A DNA stretch of 46,397 bases from Clostridia bacterium (GTDB taxonomy: Bacteria; Bacillota; Clostridia; Christensenellales; Borkfalkiaceae). Below, piece after piece: positions 15,697 to 23,991 of the stretch. Under the pieces are notes generated by a model that had not been told where the DNA came from, did not search any database, and saw nothing but the letters and a program-made list of their open reading frames with translations. The position numbers and the translations under genes were made by a program. The stretch covers positions 1-46,397 of the forward strand of contig JAFWBT010000022.1 in NCBI GenBank assembly GCA_017507005.1, in the 5' to 3' direction. Position 1 is the stretch's first letter. Each line of letters opens with the position of its first letter.

Positions 15697-16751
15697 TACG
15701 CCTTTACCTCCTCTTTCGCATCCGCTGACGCGTACAACGTATCAAGCAATTTCATCGTTTCCAATACGTATTCGATATTGTTTCTATTCTTCGCGCCCGT
15801 TTTAACAGCCTCTAAAAACGCCGTATCCTGCAACAACCACATATCGGGAATATCGTAATCGGGCGTGAACGCTTCCAACGTTTCTCCATCGAAAAATTCA
15901 AATTTATCCCAGTACGTAAACCGTGCGCCGCCTTTGTCGCCCATGAAATCGATAAACATTTCGTTCTTGTCGATATTCTGCGCCCACGCGCCGTTGAAAG
16001 AAACGCTCGCTTTGTCCGTACGGATATGTCCGGAAATGAAATCGTCTACGTCGTTCGTGCCGTTTTCAATATCCGCCGTGTCCTCTGCCCACATACCTCT
16101 ATGTTTGTACGCCTTCATATCCTTCGCCAACGCCGTGTACGCGTCACAAGACACCGTTTTCAGCTTTGCACCGCCGAGCACGTACAAAATAATATCCAAG
16201 AAATGCACGCCCCAGTCAATCAGCACGCCGCCACCCGACTGCGCCTTCGTCGTGAAAGGACCGCCAAGCCCAGGAATAGAACGGCAGGAACGGAAAGACG
16301 CGTAGACGTGATAAATATCGCCAAACTTGCCTTCTTCCGCCCATTCACGCATCATTTCCACCGAACGTTGATAGCGGTTGCATACGCCAATATCGAGCAC
16401 TTTGCCCTGTTTTTTTGCCTCTTCCGCCATTTCCACAGACAGCGCGTAGTTTACCGTAATCGGCTTTTCGCAGAGTACGTGTTTGCCTGCTTTCAACGCG
16501 TCCATCGTCACCTCGTAATGCGCGTAGTTGGGCGTGAGCACGAACACCGCTTCCACTTCCTCATCCGCAAGCGCCTCCTTATAATCGGTGATTACGTTTT
16601 CAATTTTGGGATATTTTTCCTTTGCGGCCTGCGCTTTTTCTAAAATAAGATCGCAAGCGTATTTGATACGCACCCCGTCAATTTGCATCAACGCAGGAAA
16701 GTGCGCGATGTCGGAAATTCTGCCACAACCAATTACTGCTATCGTCGTCAT
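15696..16751 (-). CDS. Gfo/Idh/MocA-family NAD(P)-dependent oxidoreductase (second)
   Basis: The protein has 351 residues and is complete. It has the Rossmann start TIAVIGCGRISDIAHFPAL, the EKP motif in HVLCEKPITVNY near residue 97, and GGGVLIDWGVHFLDIILYVLGG in the C-terminal domain. It is first in the operon, with AGGAG before the ATG and a promoter upstream. It is divergent from an AraC regulator, so the operon is probably sugar-induced. The specific sugar is unknown. Confidence 0.9.
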   Translation of the reverse strand: MTTIAVIGCGRISDIAHFPALMQIDGVRIKYACDLILEKAQAAKEKYPKIENVITDYKEALADEEVEAVFVLTPNYAHYEVTMDALKAGKHVLCEKPITVNYALSVEMAEEAKKQGKVLDIGVCNRYQRSVEMMREWAEEGKFGDIYHVYASFRSCRSIPGLGGPFTTKAQSGGGVLIDWGVHFLDIILYVLGGAKLKTVSCDAYTALAKDMKAYKHRGMWAEDTADIENGTNDVDDFISGHIRTDKASVSFNGAWAQNIDKNEMFIDFMGDKGGARFTYWDKFEFFDGETLEAFTPDYDIPDMWLLQDTAFLEAVKTGAKNRNNIEYVLETMKLLDTLYASADAKEEVKA

Positions 16752-16792
16752 ATATGTATCTCCTATTCGTTTTAATTTTTTAACGTATCTCT

Positions 16793-16821
16793 ATTATAGA
16801 AAAAAACGACTGTAATGTAAA
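16793..16821 (-). promoter_or_regulatory. Sigma-A promoter of the Gfo/Idh operon
   Basis: TTTACA (16816-16821) and TATAAT (16793-16798) are 17 bases apart on the minus strand. Confidence 0.7.
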
Positions 16822-16866
16822 TGGCTGTATTTCATATAAAATTTGTCATTTCTTCATATTTTTAAG

Positions 16867-16886
16867 AAAATAGCCGAAAAATAGCC
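16867..16886. promoter_or_regulatory. Direct repeat, candidate AraC binding half-sites
   Basis: AAAATAGCC occurs at 16867-16875 and 16878-16886, a period of 11 bases or about one helical turn. AraC-type regulators commonly bind tandem half-sites. It lies between the two divergent promoters. Confidence 0.45.
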
Positions 16887-16904
16887 TAAATATTTTGTTA
16901 TTCG

Positions 16905-16933
16905 TTGACAAACAAGATTTTTTCTTCTATAAT
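16905..16933 (+). promoter_or_regulatory. Consensus sigma-A promoter of the AraC regulator
   Basis: TTGACA (16905-16910) and TATAAT (16928-16933) are 17 bases apart, a perfect match. The leader is very short (about 15 bases). Confidence 0.8.
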
Positions 16934-16953
16934 AAAAACAAGGAGCATACGCT

Positions 16954-17826
16954 ATGACGGAAACAAAAACACGCTATCATCTTATCAAAGACTACTGCGA
17001 TACGCCGCTATTTTTCGACGACGTACAGCTACTCCAAATCGGCAGACGGTATTGCGAACCGACGGAAATCGTTGCCGCGCACCCGCATTTAAACTGGTTT
17101 GAACTGACCATCGTAACGCGTGGCAAAGGCGTTGTCATTAACAACGGCGAACAAAGCCCCGTGAATTCGGGGGATATTTACGTATCCTTTCCCTGCGACG
17201 TACACGAGATACGCGCAGACAAATCTTCGAGGCTGGAATACGATTTCTTTTCCTTTTATTGCGAGGCAGAGCCGTTCAAAAGCGACCTCAAAAAAATCAC
17301 ACAACAATACCGCGGCGGGGACAGCCGTATCATACGCGACGAGAAAATCGCCGATCTTATCCAAAACGCTCTAACGGAATTTTCCACAAATAATCAGCCG
17401 TATTCCGAGCGTGTTTTGCTGGATATTTTTCATCTCGTCATCGCCTATCTTATCCGTGACCTCACCAGCGCTACGCAAAACACTGCGAACGTATCCGAGG
17501 CGGAAATACTCTGTTTTCAATTGATGAATTACGTGGATACGCATATTTATTCGATAGAGACTTTGGAAGAACTCGCGCCAAAATTTAATTATCATTACGG
17601 CTATCTTTCGGGATTATTTAAGAAAACGACGGGAAAAACGCTGTCGGAATATTATCACAACAGAAAGATGGAAACGGCAAAGGCGCTCCTTTTAGAAAAG
17701 AAGAAAAAAATCGGCGAAATCGCCGAAATGCTACACTATTCCCCCTATTCTTTCAGCAAAGCGTTTAAGGCGGAATATGGTGTTTCGCCCAAAGATATGC
17801 AAAAGAATATACAAACGGATAGGTAA
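16954..17826 (+). CDS. AraC-family transcriptional regulator
   Basis: The protein has 290 residues. The N-terminal half is a cupin-like sensor domain (AHPHLNWFELTIVTRGKG, residues about 40-60, with NSGDIYVSFP). The C-terminal third holds two helix-turn-helix motifs: IETLEELAPKFNYHYGYLSG followed by FKKTTGKTLSEYY, then IGEIAEMLHYSPYSFSKAFK with the AraC signature end YGVSPKDM. CAAGGAG precedes the ATG. It is divergent from the Gfo/Idh operon and probably activates it in response to a sugar; the glycosidase operons are other possible targets. Confidence 0.92.
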   Translation: MTETKTRYHLIKDYCDTPLFFDDVQLLQIGRRYCEPTEIVAAHPHLNWFELTIVTRGKGVVINNGEQSPVNSGDIYVSFPCDVHEIRADKSSRLEYDFFSFYCEAEPFKSDLKKITQQYRGGDSRIIRDEKIADLIQNALTEFSTNNQPYSERVLLDIFHLVIAYLIRDLTSATQNTANVSEAEILCFQLMNYVDTHIYSIETLEELAPKFNYHYGYLSGLFKKTTGKTLSEYYHNRKMETAKALLLEKKKKIGEIAEMLHYSPYSFSKAFKAEYGVSPKDMQKNIQTDR

Positions 17827-17853
17827 AATAGACACGAAACCGAATAAAAATAC

Positions 17854-17888
17854 AACAGGGAGGCAAGGTCGCCTCCCTGTTTTTTTTC
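17854..17888 (+). terminator. Terminator of the AraC gene
   Basis: AACAGGGAGGC pairs with GCCTCCCTGT across a 6-base loop and is followed by eight T. The convergent gltX gene ends 33 bases further on and may use the same stem, with a poorer tail. Confidence 0.9.
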
Positions 17889-17920
17889 ATCTTATTCCGT
17901 ATCGCAAAATTTATTATAAA

Positions 17921-19561
17921 TTACAAAGCCGCAATCGCTTTTTCCAAACGCGCAATCGTTTCATCCTTGCCGATAATCTGCATAATCGTCCAAAGGTCGG
18001 GCGTATTTGAAAGCCCCGTCGTTGCAATACGCAGCATTTCCGCTACGTCCGACACGTTGCCGGGATACGCGTCGGGGGCTGCCTTGTACGCTTTCATATC
18101 CGTTGCAAAGCCGTTATCCGCCGCAACCGTTTTCACCTTTTCAAACCAAGCGGAATTGTCGTCTGCCGCGTCGTAAATATTTTTAAAGCCAGCCAACACC
18201 TTTGCCACAACGGCTTTGTCAAAGCGATATTCGTACGTAGGCGCGAACGTTTCGTCGAAGAAATATTCAATCGTTTCGAGCGCCTGCTTCGCGCAGATAA
18301 AGTCTTTTCTGCGTTTCTTGCCGCCGATACCCATACAAAGGGACAATACTTTCAAAAGATATTCCTTGTCCGCAAAATAGGATTTTTGCGTATCGTTGCC
18401 AAATTCGTCTGCCCAAGCTTTGAGGAAATCGTACGTTTCCGTTTCCGACAGCGTTGCCATATACGATTTGGAAATATCGTTGAGCTTTAAGATGTCGAAC
18501 AGCGCGCCGCTCTTACCCATTTTACCGATGGAATATTTGAATTCTTCCAAAGGCGCCGTCGGGTTTTTCAACAGCCATTCTTCAAAGTTGGAATTAAGCA
18601 GTGTCATCATATACGTACGCACCGCCGTAGGATGATAGCCCTGTTCACGATAGAACGTCAAGGACGCCTCAGGATCTTTACGCTTGGACAGTTTTCTACG
18701 CGTTTCGCCGTCGATTTTTTGAATAGAACAGTTGTGACCGTATTTCGGCAAACGGAACCCAAGCACCTTGAACAATTCGATATGGATAGGCAAGGACGAG
18801 AGCCATTCTTCGCCACGGATTACGAGCGTCGTACGCATAAAATGGTCGTCGATTGCGTGCGCGAAATGGTAGGTGGGAATCCCGTCCGATTTCAAAATAA
18901 CGACGTCTTGATTGTTTTCCGTAACGGTGATATCCCCTTTCACTTCGTCGTGGAAAGTATGCTTCACCTCTACGTCGCCTTGTGATTTTAAACGGATTAC
19001 GTAAGGTTTCCCCGCCGCAAGATTTGCGTAAATTTCTTCTTCGGTAAGACTGCGACATTTTGCAAATTCGCCGTAATAACCGGGCAATAATTTGTTTTCC
19101 GTTTGATATTCACGCGTTTTTTCCAGCTCTTCTTCCGTACAGAAACAAGGATATGCAAGGCCTTGCTTTATCAATTCTTTCGCGTACGCATGATAAATTT
19201 CCGCGCGTTGACGCTGATAGTACGGGCCGTATTCGCCACAAAGGTCAGCGCCCTCGTCAAATGCTACGCCGAAATATTTCAAGGACGCGTGAATCACCTC
19301 CACCGCGCCTTCCACCTTACGCTTTTCGTCGGTGTCTTCGATACGGAGATAGAAAACGCCGCCACTTTGGTGCGCGATACGCTCGTTTGCGAGTGCTACG
19401 TACAAATTACCGATATGCATAAAGCCCGTGGGGCTGGGCGCAAGACGGGTGACCTGCGCGCCTTTGGGTAAATCGCGCAAAGGATATTTTTCTTCGTAAT
19501 ATTCGAGAGGTTTTACGTTCTCGTCGGGAATCAACGCTTCCGCAAGTTTGTTCAAATCCAT
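17921..19561 (-). CDS. gltX: Glutamate--tRNA ligase
   Basis: The protein has 546 residues and charges tRNA-Glu in the cytoplasm. The class I signature HIGH is HIGN in LAPSPTGFMHIGN (near residue 45), and KMSKS is KLSKR in GETRRKLSKRKDPE (near 320). Both are usual variants in GluRS. The zinc-type region has CFCTEEE. The ATG at 19561 is preferred to an in-frame start 60 bases upstream because AAGAAGG lies in front of it and homologous sequence begins here. It has its own promoter. Confidence 0.93.
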   Translation of the reverse strand: MDLNKLAEALIPDENVKPLEYYEEKYPLRDLPKGAQVTRLAPSPTGFMHIGNLYVALANERIAHQSGGVFYLRIEDTDEKRKVEGAVEVIHASLKYFGVAFDEGADLCGEYGPYYQRQRAEIYHAYAKELIKQGLAYPCFCTEEELEKTREYQTENKLLPGYYGEFAKCRSLTEEEIYANLAAGKPYVIRLKSQGDVEVKHTFHDEVKGDITVTENNQDVVILKSDGIPTYHFAHAIDDHFMRTTLVIRGEEWLSSLPIHIELFKVLGFRLPKYGHNCSIQKIDGETRRKLSKRKDPEASLTFYREQGYHPTAVRTYMMTLLNSNFEEWLLKNPTAPLEEFKYSIGKMGKSGALFDILKLNDISKSYMATLSETETYDFLKAWADEFGNDTQKSYFADKEYLLKVLSLCMGIGGKKRRKDFICAKQALETIEYFFDETFAPTYEYRFDKAVVAKVLAGFKNIYDAADDNSAWFEKVKTVAADNGFATDMKAYKAAPDAYPGNVSDVAEMLRIATTGLSNTPDLWTIMQIIGKDETIARLEKAIAAL

Positions 19562-19592
19562 AACTTTACCTTCTTTTTGTTTTTCTTTTTTA

Positions 19593-19621
19593 ATTTTATC
19601 ACTTTGCGTGTATAAAGTCAA
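19593..19621 (-). promoter_or_regulatory. Sigma-A promoter of gltX
   Basis: TTGACT (19616-19621) and TAAAAT (19593-19598) are 17 bases apart on the minus strand. Confidence 0.65.
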
Positions 19622-19689
19622 CCGTATGACGTCGATATTCCGTCCGACGTTTTGGCTTTTGCACGCCTTTTTGTTCGTTTTCTACTAAA

Positions 19690-20775
19690 TTATATTTCAA
19701 AAAAATCCACGTTTTCGTACGCCGTTTCGTATAATCCGTTTTCTATTCCACGCGTAATCTCAACGACCTTATCGCAAAGGGGTGTTTCTACGCCCACCGC
19801 CTTGCCCTTTTCGCTGACGGCTCCATTGATAAAATCGACCTCACATTTTCTACCTTTTTGGATATCGAGCAACATTCCCGAACGGGATTTTTTATACTTC
19901 CGCATCGCAAATGGCAATACCATGTACGCGATGAAACGTTTTATCGGCGTTTTTTCACCAAGCATTTTTACCAAATCATGCCCGTGCATTTTTTCGAGCA
20001 TCACACCACTACCCAAGGCAACGGCAATGCACTCTCGTATAATCCCCAACGCTAATTTTCGTGTCTTTCCACGGCGCGCTATTTGCCCAAACGTCAAGCC
20101 CGTCACCACCGAAAGCCCTGAAAATGCGGCGTTGATTGACAATTTCGACCACCTCGCGCCCTCTAAATTTTCCGTTATCGTAACGAGGTTTTCGTGGGTT
20201 TCTTTCGCTGCGTAGGATAATATCTCGTTCAGTGTTTGCAGATGACTGCCGTCGTTTTTATAGCCGCCGACCGTTATCGACATTGCCTTAATTTTAGACG
20301 TCAGCTCCACTACGCCGTCCGCATCCGCAAACCCAGCGCCGTAAGCCGTCACAGCGCCGTACGTGCGCTCGCACCCAACGATACGCGCTACGCTTTCCTC
20401 GGGCAATCCGTTTTGCGTCGTACAAATCACGCCGTTCTCTTGCAGATGCGCCTTTAAAAATTGTACAATTTCTGCATTATTCCGCTGTTTTGTCATCAGA
20501 AAAATGACGTCGTACTTGTCCTGCATTTCCTGCGGCAACAGCGCGCGCACGGGAACAGTCCACTCCCTTTTATCGGCAACGCAAGCAATCCTCGCGCCGT
20601 TTTTGCGTAAATTTTCCACGTGGCTTGCGTTACGATTGATTAAATCGACGTTTTTCAAACCGCCTTTTACGAGCAACGCGCCAAGCACCGTACCCATTGC
20701 CCCTGCACCATAGATGGCAATTTTTTTAGTTTCCACAGCGTTTTGCGCCGCTCCTTGCGCGATATTTGCCGTCAT
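19690..20775 (-). CDS. panE: 2-dehydropantoate 2-reductase (ketopantoate reductase family)
   Basis: The protein has 361 residues, somewhat longer than typical PanE (about 300) because of a roughly 17-residue lead and a longer C-terminus. The NADPH-binding motif IAIYGAGAMGT is near 20-29, TQNGLPEE near 120, and the catalytic-lysine helix ARWSKLSINAAFSGL near 205. It would reduce ketopantoate to pantoate for pantothenate and CoA synthesis. The family also includes enzymes for other 2-keto acids, so the symbol is probable rather than certain. The start overlaps the aroK stop by four bases (ATGA). Confidence 0.8.
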   Translation of the reverse strand: MTANIAQGAAQNAVETKKIAIYGAGAMGTVLGALLVKGGLKNVDLINRNASHVENLRKNGARIACVADKREWTVPVRALLPQEMQDKYDVIFLMTKQRNNAEIVQFLKAHLQENGVICTTQNGLPEESVARIVGCERTYGAVTAYGAGFADADGVVELTSKIKAMSITVGGYKNDGSHLQTLNEILSYAAKETHENLVTITENLEGARWSKLSINAAFSGLSVVTGLTFGQIARRGKTRKLALGIIRECIAVALGSGVMLEKMHGHDLVKMLGEKTPIKRFIAYMVLPFAMRKYKKSRSGMLLDIQKGRKCEVDFINGAVSEKGKAVGVETPLCDKVVEITRGIENGLYETAYENVDFFEI

Positions 20776-21284
20776 TTTCCCAGCGCCTTTAACACTTCGT
20801 CCACCGATTGTGCAATCGAGCCGCCGCTAAGCGGCGCGATAACGTCGGCATACTTTTCATACAGCGGCGTGCGCTCGTTATACAAATCCCGCAGCGTATA
20901 GCCGTCTTTTAACACGACGCCACGTTTTTTCAAATCCCCCAAACGCTTTTCAATCACCTCGTAGGGCAGTTGCAAATACACCACCGTACCTATGCTTTTT
21001 AATTTTTGCATAGCGTAATCGCGATAGATAACGCTGCCGCCCGTCGCAATAACACAGCGGCGTGCAGACAGCTCGGAATTTACCTTCGCCTCAATATCCA
21101 AAAAGCCCTCACTGCCGACCTCGGCAATAATCTCGCTGAGAAGTTTGCCTTCGCGCGCGACAATTACGCTGTCGCTATCGATATAGCCATAGCCTAATCG
21201 TTCGGACACTTCCGTGCCAATCGTCGTCTTGCCACAGCCGGGCATACCGATTAAAATTACGTTATTATTCATTTCCGGTCTCAT
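20772..21284 (-). CDS. aroK: Shikimate kinase
   Basis: The protein has 170 residues, normal for the family. The P-loop GMPGCGKTT lies at 13-21, the shikimate-binding DSD motif in YGYIDSDSVI at about 34-40, and the GG of VIATGGSVI near 80. It phosphorylates shikimate in the chorismate pathway. GAGGTGG lies 5-6 bases before the first ATG, which is therefore chosen over a second ATG four codons in. It is not with other aro genes but in a mixed housekeeping operon between nudix and panE. Confidence 0.92.
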   Translation of the reverse strand: MRPEMNNNVILIGMPGCGKTTIGTEVSERLGYGYIDSDSVIVAREGKLLSEIIAEVGSEGFLDIEAKVNSELSARRCVIATGGSVIYRDYAMQKLKSIGTVVYLQLPYEVIEKRLGDLKKRGVVLKDGYTLRDLYNERTPLYEKYADVIAPLSGGSIAQSVDEVLKALGK

Positions 21285-21293
21285 ATATCCACC

Positions 21294-21695
21294 TCACTCA
21301 CCAAACACTCTTTTCAAGCCGCCAAGGATATCCGCATCCGCAGGCGCCCACGTGTTCTCGTCGATATCTTTGGGTGCTATCCACGCGCAACCCTCGTGCT
21401 CTTTTAAGACAAAGGGCGAACACATCTCGCACTCGTACAACCAAAGGGTAATGATAAAATCGGGATATTCAAACGTATGGCTAGCATACAAACCGCCCAC
21501 CTTCACTTCCATATCCAGCTCTTCTTTCAGCTCCCTTTTAACGGCATCCTCGCCACGTTCGTTTTCTTCAATTTTCCCACCTGGGAATTCGTATTTATGC
21601 GCGACGTACGCATAGGGCGAATCTCCGCGTTTTGCCGCAAAAATTTTACCTTCTTTAAATAGCAACGCTGCCGCTACTTGTATATGTTTTTTCAT
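21294..21695 (-). CDS. NUDIX hydrolase, MutT type (8-oxo-dGTP diphosphatase-like)
   Basis: The protein has 133 residues. The Nudix box GGKIEENERGEDAVKREL followed by KEELDM is complete (GX5EX7REUXEEXGU type) at about residues 39-62. The N-terminus VAAALLFKEGKIFAAKRG is MutT-like, suggesting sanitation of oxidised nucleotides. No standard ribosome site is present; the GGCAGG of a dispersed repeat sits 10 bases before the ATG and may serve instead. Confidence 0.88.
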   Translation of the reverse strand: MKKHIQVAAALLFKEGKIFAAKRGDSPYAYVAHKYEFPGGKIEENERGEDAVKRELKEELDMEVKVGGLYASHTFEYPDFIITLWLYECEMCSPFVLKEHEGCAWIAPKDIDENTWAPADADILGGLKRVFGE

Positions 21696-21711
21696 TCAAC
21701 GCATACCTGCC
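21696..21711 (-). repeat. Dispersed repeat copy 4, directly before a start codon
   Basis: The minus strand reads GGCAGGTATGCGTTGA and then the nudix ATG. The copy fills the gap between the phosphatase stop (25 bases upstream) and the nudix start. Confidence 0.8.
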
Positions 21712-21735
21712 TATGTCGTTTTGATATTTCCTCGT

Positions 21736-22470
21736 TTAATCGTGCCGTTCTTTAGAATCGAAAGTTTCACAAAACCGAGCCGCAAAAGACGGTTCTTCTC
21801 CGCCTGCGTACAGATGCCCGACGTCGCCAAAGCCACAACAACGGAACACCGCCTCACCCTCTCTACGCTCCTCGGTAAACAGTGTCGTCACCGACGTGGG
21901 CAACGCGCAAAAATGATGCCATAAAGGTATAGGCGAAATCCCGAAAAGATGAGAAAGCAGCACCGTTTCCAAGCCAAAATGGCAAAACAGCGCAATCGTG
22001 TCCGTATTCCCTTTCTTCGTGCGGTACATATATCCGTCGCGCACGTAGCCGTGGCTTGCCAACAGCTCATCCAAGCCTTTCGCTACCCGTTTGTATTCCA
22101 AATCCGTTTCCGCCGCGCGATAAAATTCCTGTTCATACCAGTTTTCCGCACGCATTTTCGGTTCGTTCTGCCACTCGGCAGGGAGCATATCCCAAGGAAT
22201 CCAACGTTTTCTACCCGAAGATAACGTAATCTCTTTGGGGCTACAAAATTCTTTCAGCCAGTCCTTGATAACGATATCATTTTCCTTGCCAAGCGCCTTT
22301 GCCACGTAATCGCAGGTGTGTTTTGCCCTGCCAAGCGGTGAGGAATACAGATAGTCTATCTTTTCCTTGCCGAGCTTTTGCGCGAGCAGTTGCGCCTCTT
22401 TGTGTCCTTTTTCCGTCAGCGTATCGTTCTCGTAATCGGGATCGCCGTGACGTATAATAAGCAATCTCAC
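21736..22470 (-). CDS. Histidine phosphatase family protein (phosphoglycerate mutase-like)
   Basis: The protein has 244 residues. The catalytic RHG is at the N-terminus (LLIIRHGDPDYEND), with the second histidine in ALFCHFGLETVLLSHLFG and the SSPLGRAKHT arginine motif near 45. It removes phosphate from an unknown small molecule or sugar phosphate. The start is GTG at 22470 and overlaps the hemW stop by four bases (GTGA), so it is translationally coupled. Confidence 0.88.
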   Translation of the reverse strand: MRLLIIRHGDPDYENDTLTEKGHKEAQLLAQKLGKEKIDYLYSSPLGRAKHTCDYVAKALGKENDIVIKDWLKEFCSPKEITLSSGRKRWIPWDMLPAEWQNEPKMRAENWYEQEFYRAAETDLEYKRVAKGLDELLASHGYVRDGYMYRTKKGNTDTIALFCHFGLETVLLSHLFGISPIPLWHHFCALPTSVTTLFTEERREGEAVFRCCGFGDVGHLYAGGEEPSFAARFCETFDSKERHD

Positions 22471-23588
22471 GAGCCTATTTCCTCCATAAACGCCATCAAA
22501 ATAGAGTTTTGCACGTACAAATATTCGTCCTTGATACGCAGTCTATCGCCGTCAAGTTCTAAATATTTCACCGATTTTTTCAACGCTTCGGGATAATCTT
22601 CTGCGAGCGTTACGCCGAATTTTTCCTTATATTCGTTCATACTCAGCCCTTTTGCCGTTCTAAGCGCTAGCATAACAAATTCAAATTTCGCGTCCTTTTC
22701 CTCGACTTCCTCACTTGTAACAGCAGGATAAAAACCCGAAATAACGCATTTCATATACTCGTCTAAATCAAACGTATTCGTAAAGCGTTTGCCACGCATA
22801 AACGAGCTTGCCGCCACGCCAAAGCCGATATATTCGCCGCGTTGCCAGTAGTTGAGATTGTGTTTACTCTCATACCCGGGGATAGCGAAATTAGAGATTT
22901 CATAGCGCTGATAGCCCTTTTCCTGCAACAGTTTTCTACCGAAATCGTACATTTCCGCCACCTCGTCGCTATCAGGTAGCTCGCCGTTGAGATAATCGGT
23001 GTAAATAGGCGTGCCGTCCTCCACCGTCAAGGCGTACACAGAAATATGCTTCGAGCCGCATACCGCCGCCAACTCAATCGTCTTTGCAATATCCTCTTTC
23101 GTTTGGTTTTTCAAGCCCAGCATCACGTCCGTGCTGAAATTTTGTCCTTTTAAAAGCTTGGTCGCAAACACGTAATCTTGCGCGTTATGAATACGGCCAA
23201 GGTCGGAAAGCTGTTCGTCAATTGCCGTTTGCAGACCGATTGAAAAACGATTGATACCTGCCTGCAAGTACGTTTCCACTTTCTTTTCCCCGATTGTGCC
23301 GGGGTTAAGCTCCAACGTGATTTCCGCGTCGTCGGTCAGGCGGAAACACTTTCTCACCTGATTCATTGCTCCAAAAATAAGCTTTGGCGGAATATACGAG
23401 GGCGTGCCGCCGCCGAAATACACCGTATCAAAAACGTAATCTTTCAGCTCCTCGCCGCGCATTTTCATTTCCTTGTAAACGCACGCCATATACGCCTCTG
23501 CGTAGTCTACCTTATCGGGAAAAGACACAAAATCGCAATAGGAACATTTGTGTCTACAAAATGGTACGTGAATATAAATACCTGGCAT
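22467..23588 (-). CDS. hemW: Radical SAM heme chaperone HemW-like protein
   Basis: The protein has 373 residues. The radical SAM cluster motif is CRHKCSYC (C11, C15, C18) in PGIYIHVPFC, with GGGTPSYIP near 60 and ELNPGT near 95. The extra residue pattern and C-terminal HemN-like domain fit HemW (heme trafficking) rather than true coproporphyrinogen dehydrogenase. AAGGAGAG precedes the ATG. Its position downstream of lepA matches the common Firmicutes lepA-hemW order, here with a short alkyltransferase gene between. Confidence 0.9.
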   Translation of the reverse strand: MPGIYIHVPFCRHKCSYCDFVSFPDKVDYAEAYMACVYKEMKMRGEELKDYVFDTVYFGGGTPSYIPPKLIFGAMNQVRKCFRLTDDAEITLELNPGTIGEKKVETYLQAGINRFSIGLQTAIDEQLSDLGRIHNAQDYVFATKLLKGQNFSTDVMLGLKNQTKEDIAKTIELAAVCGSKHISVYALTVEDGTPIYTDYLNGELPDSDEVAEMYDFGRKLLQEKGYQRYEISNFAIPGYESKHNLNYWQRGEYIGFGVAASSFMRGKRFTNTFDLDEYMKCVISGFYPAVTSEEVEEKDAKFEFVMLALRTAKGLSMNEYKEKFGVTLAEDYPEALKKSVKYLELDGDRLRIKDEYLYVQNSILMAFMEEIGS

Positions 23589-23597
23589 ATTCTCTCC

Positions 23598-23924
23598 TTA
23601 TTCCTCTACGAGATGAAACACACCCCGATAGAGATACTTCTCTAAATCCACCGTGAACGCTTCGTCCACCAAAACGCCCTCGTCTTTTAGAAGCGCCGCC
23701 TGCACGCCCACGCCGCCAAAAGCAAACGCCGGCGCAAGCCCACCAAAACGGTTCACCACCCTATGGCAGGGATTAATCCCCGGCTGGGGATTGACGTGCA
23801 ACGCATACCCCACCTGCCTAGCCGCACGAGGCGAGCCTGCCGCGCAGGCTATCTGCCCGTACGTCGCCACTTTGCCTTTGGGGATTTGTTTCACCGCTTC
23901 GTATACTCTTTCAAAAAAATTCAT
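23598..23924 (-). CDS. MGMT-family DNA alkyltransferase-like protein
   Basis: The protein has 108 residues, so only the DNA-binding/active-site domain is present. The motifs are IPKGKVATYGQIA, the RQVGYALHVNP helix with the arginine finger, and NPCHRVV, which retains the active cysteine. The intact PCHR separates it from alkyltransferase-like proteins that carry Trp here. It probably removes alkyl groups from O6 of guanine or assists excision repair. The frame is open 198 bases further upstream, but that part overlaps lepA and is basic, low-complexity and unlike the family. No strong ribosome site is seen. Confidence 0.85.
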   Translation of the reverse strand: MNFFERVYEAVKQIPKGKVATYGQIACAAGSPRAARQVGYALHVNPQPGINPCHRVVNRFGGLAPAFAFGGVGVQAALLKDEGVLVDEAFTVDLEKYLYRGVFHLVEE

Positions 23925-23991
23925 AATCGCTAAACGCGCCGTTTTCGCTATGCGCGCCGTTCGTTTTATTCTTCGTTTAATCCTTATCCAC

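Noticed and set aside
23796-23820. Possible eighth copy of the dispersed repeat (CAACGCATACCCCACCTGCC)
   Set aside because: Three extra bases interrupt the core and it encodes conserved MGMT residues (VGYALHVN), so the likeness is coincidental.
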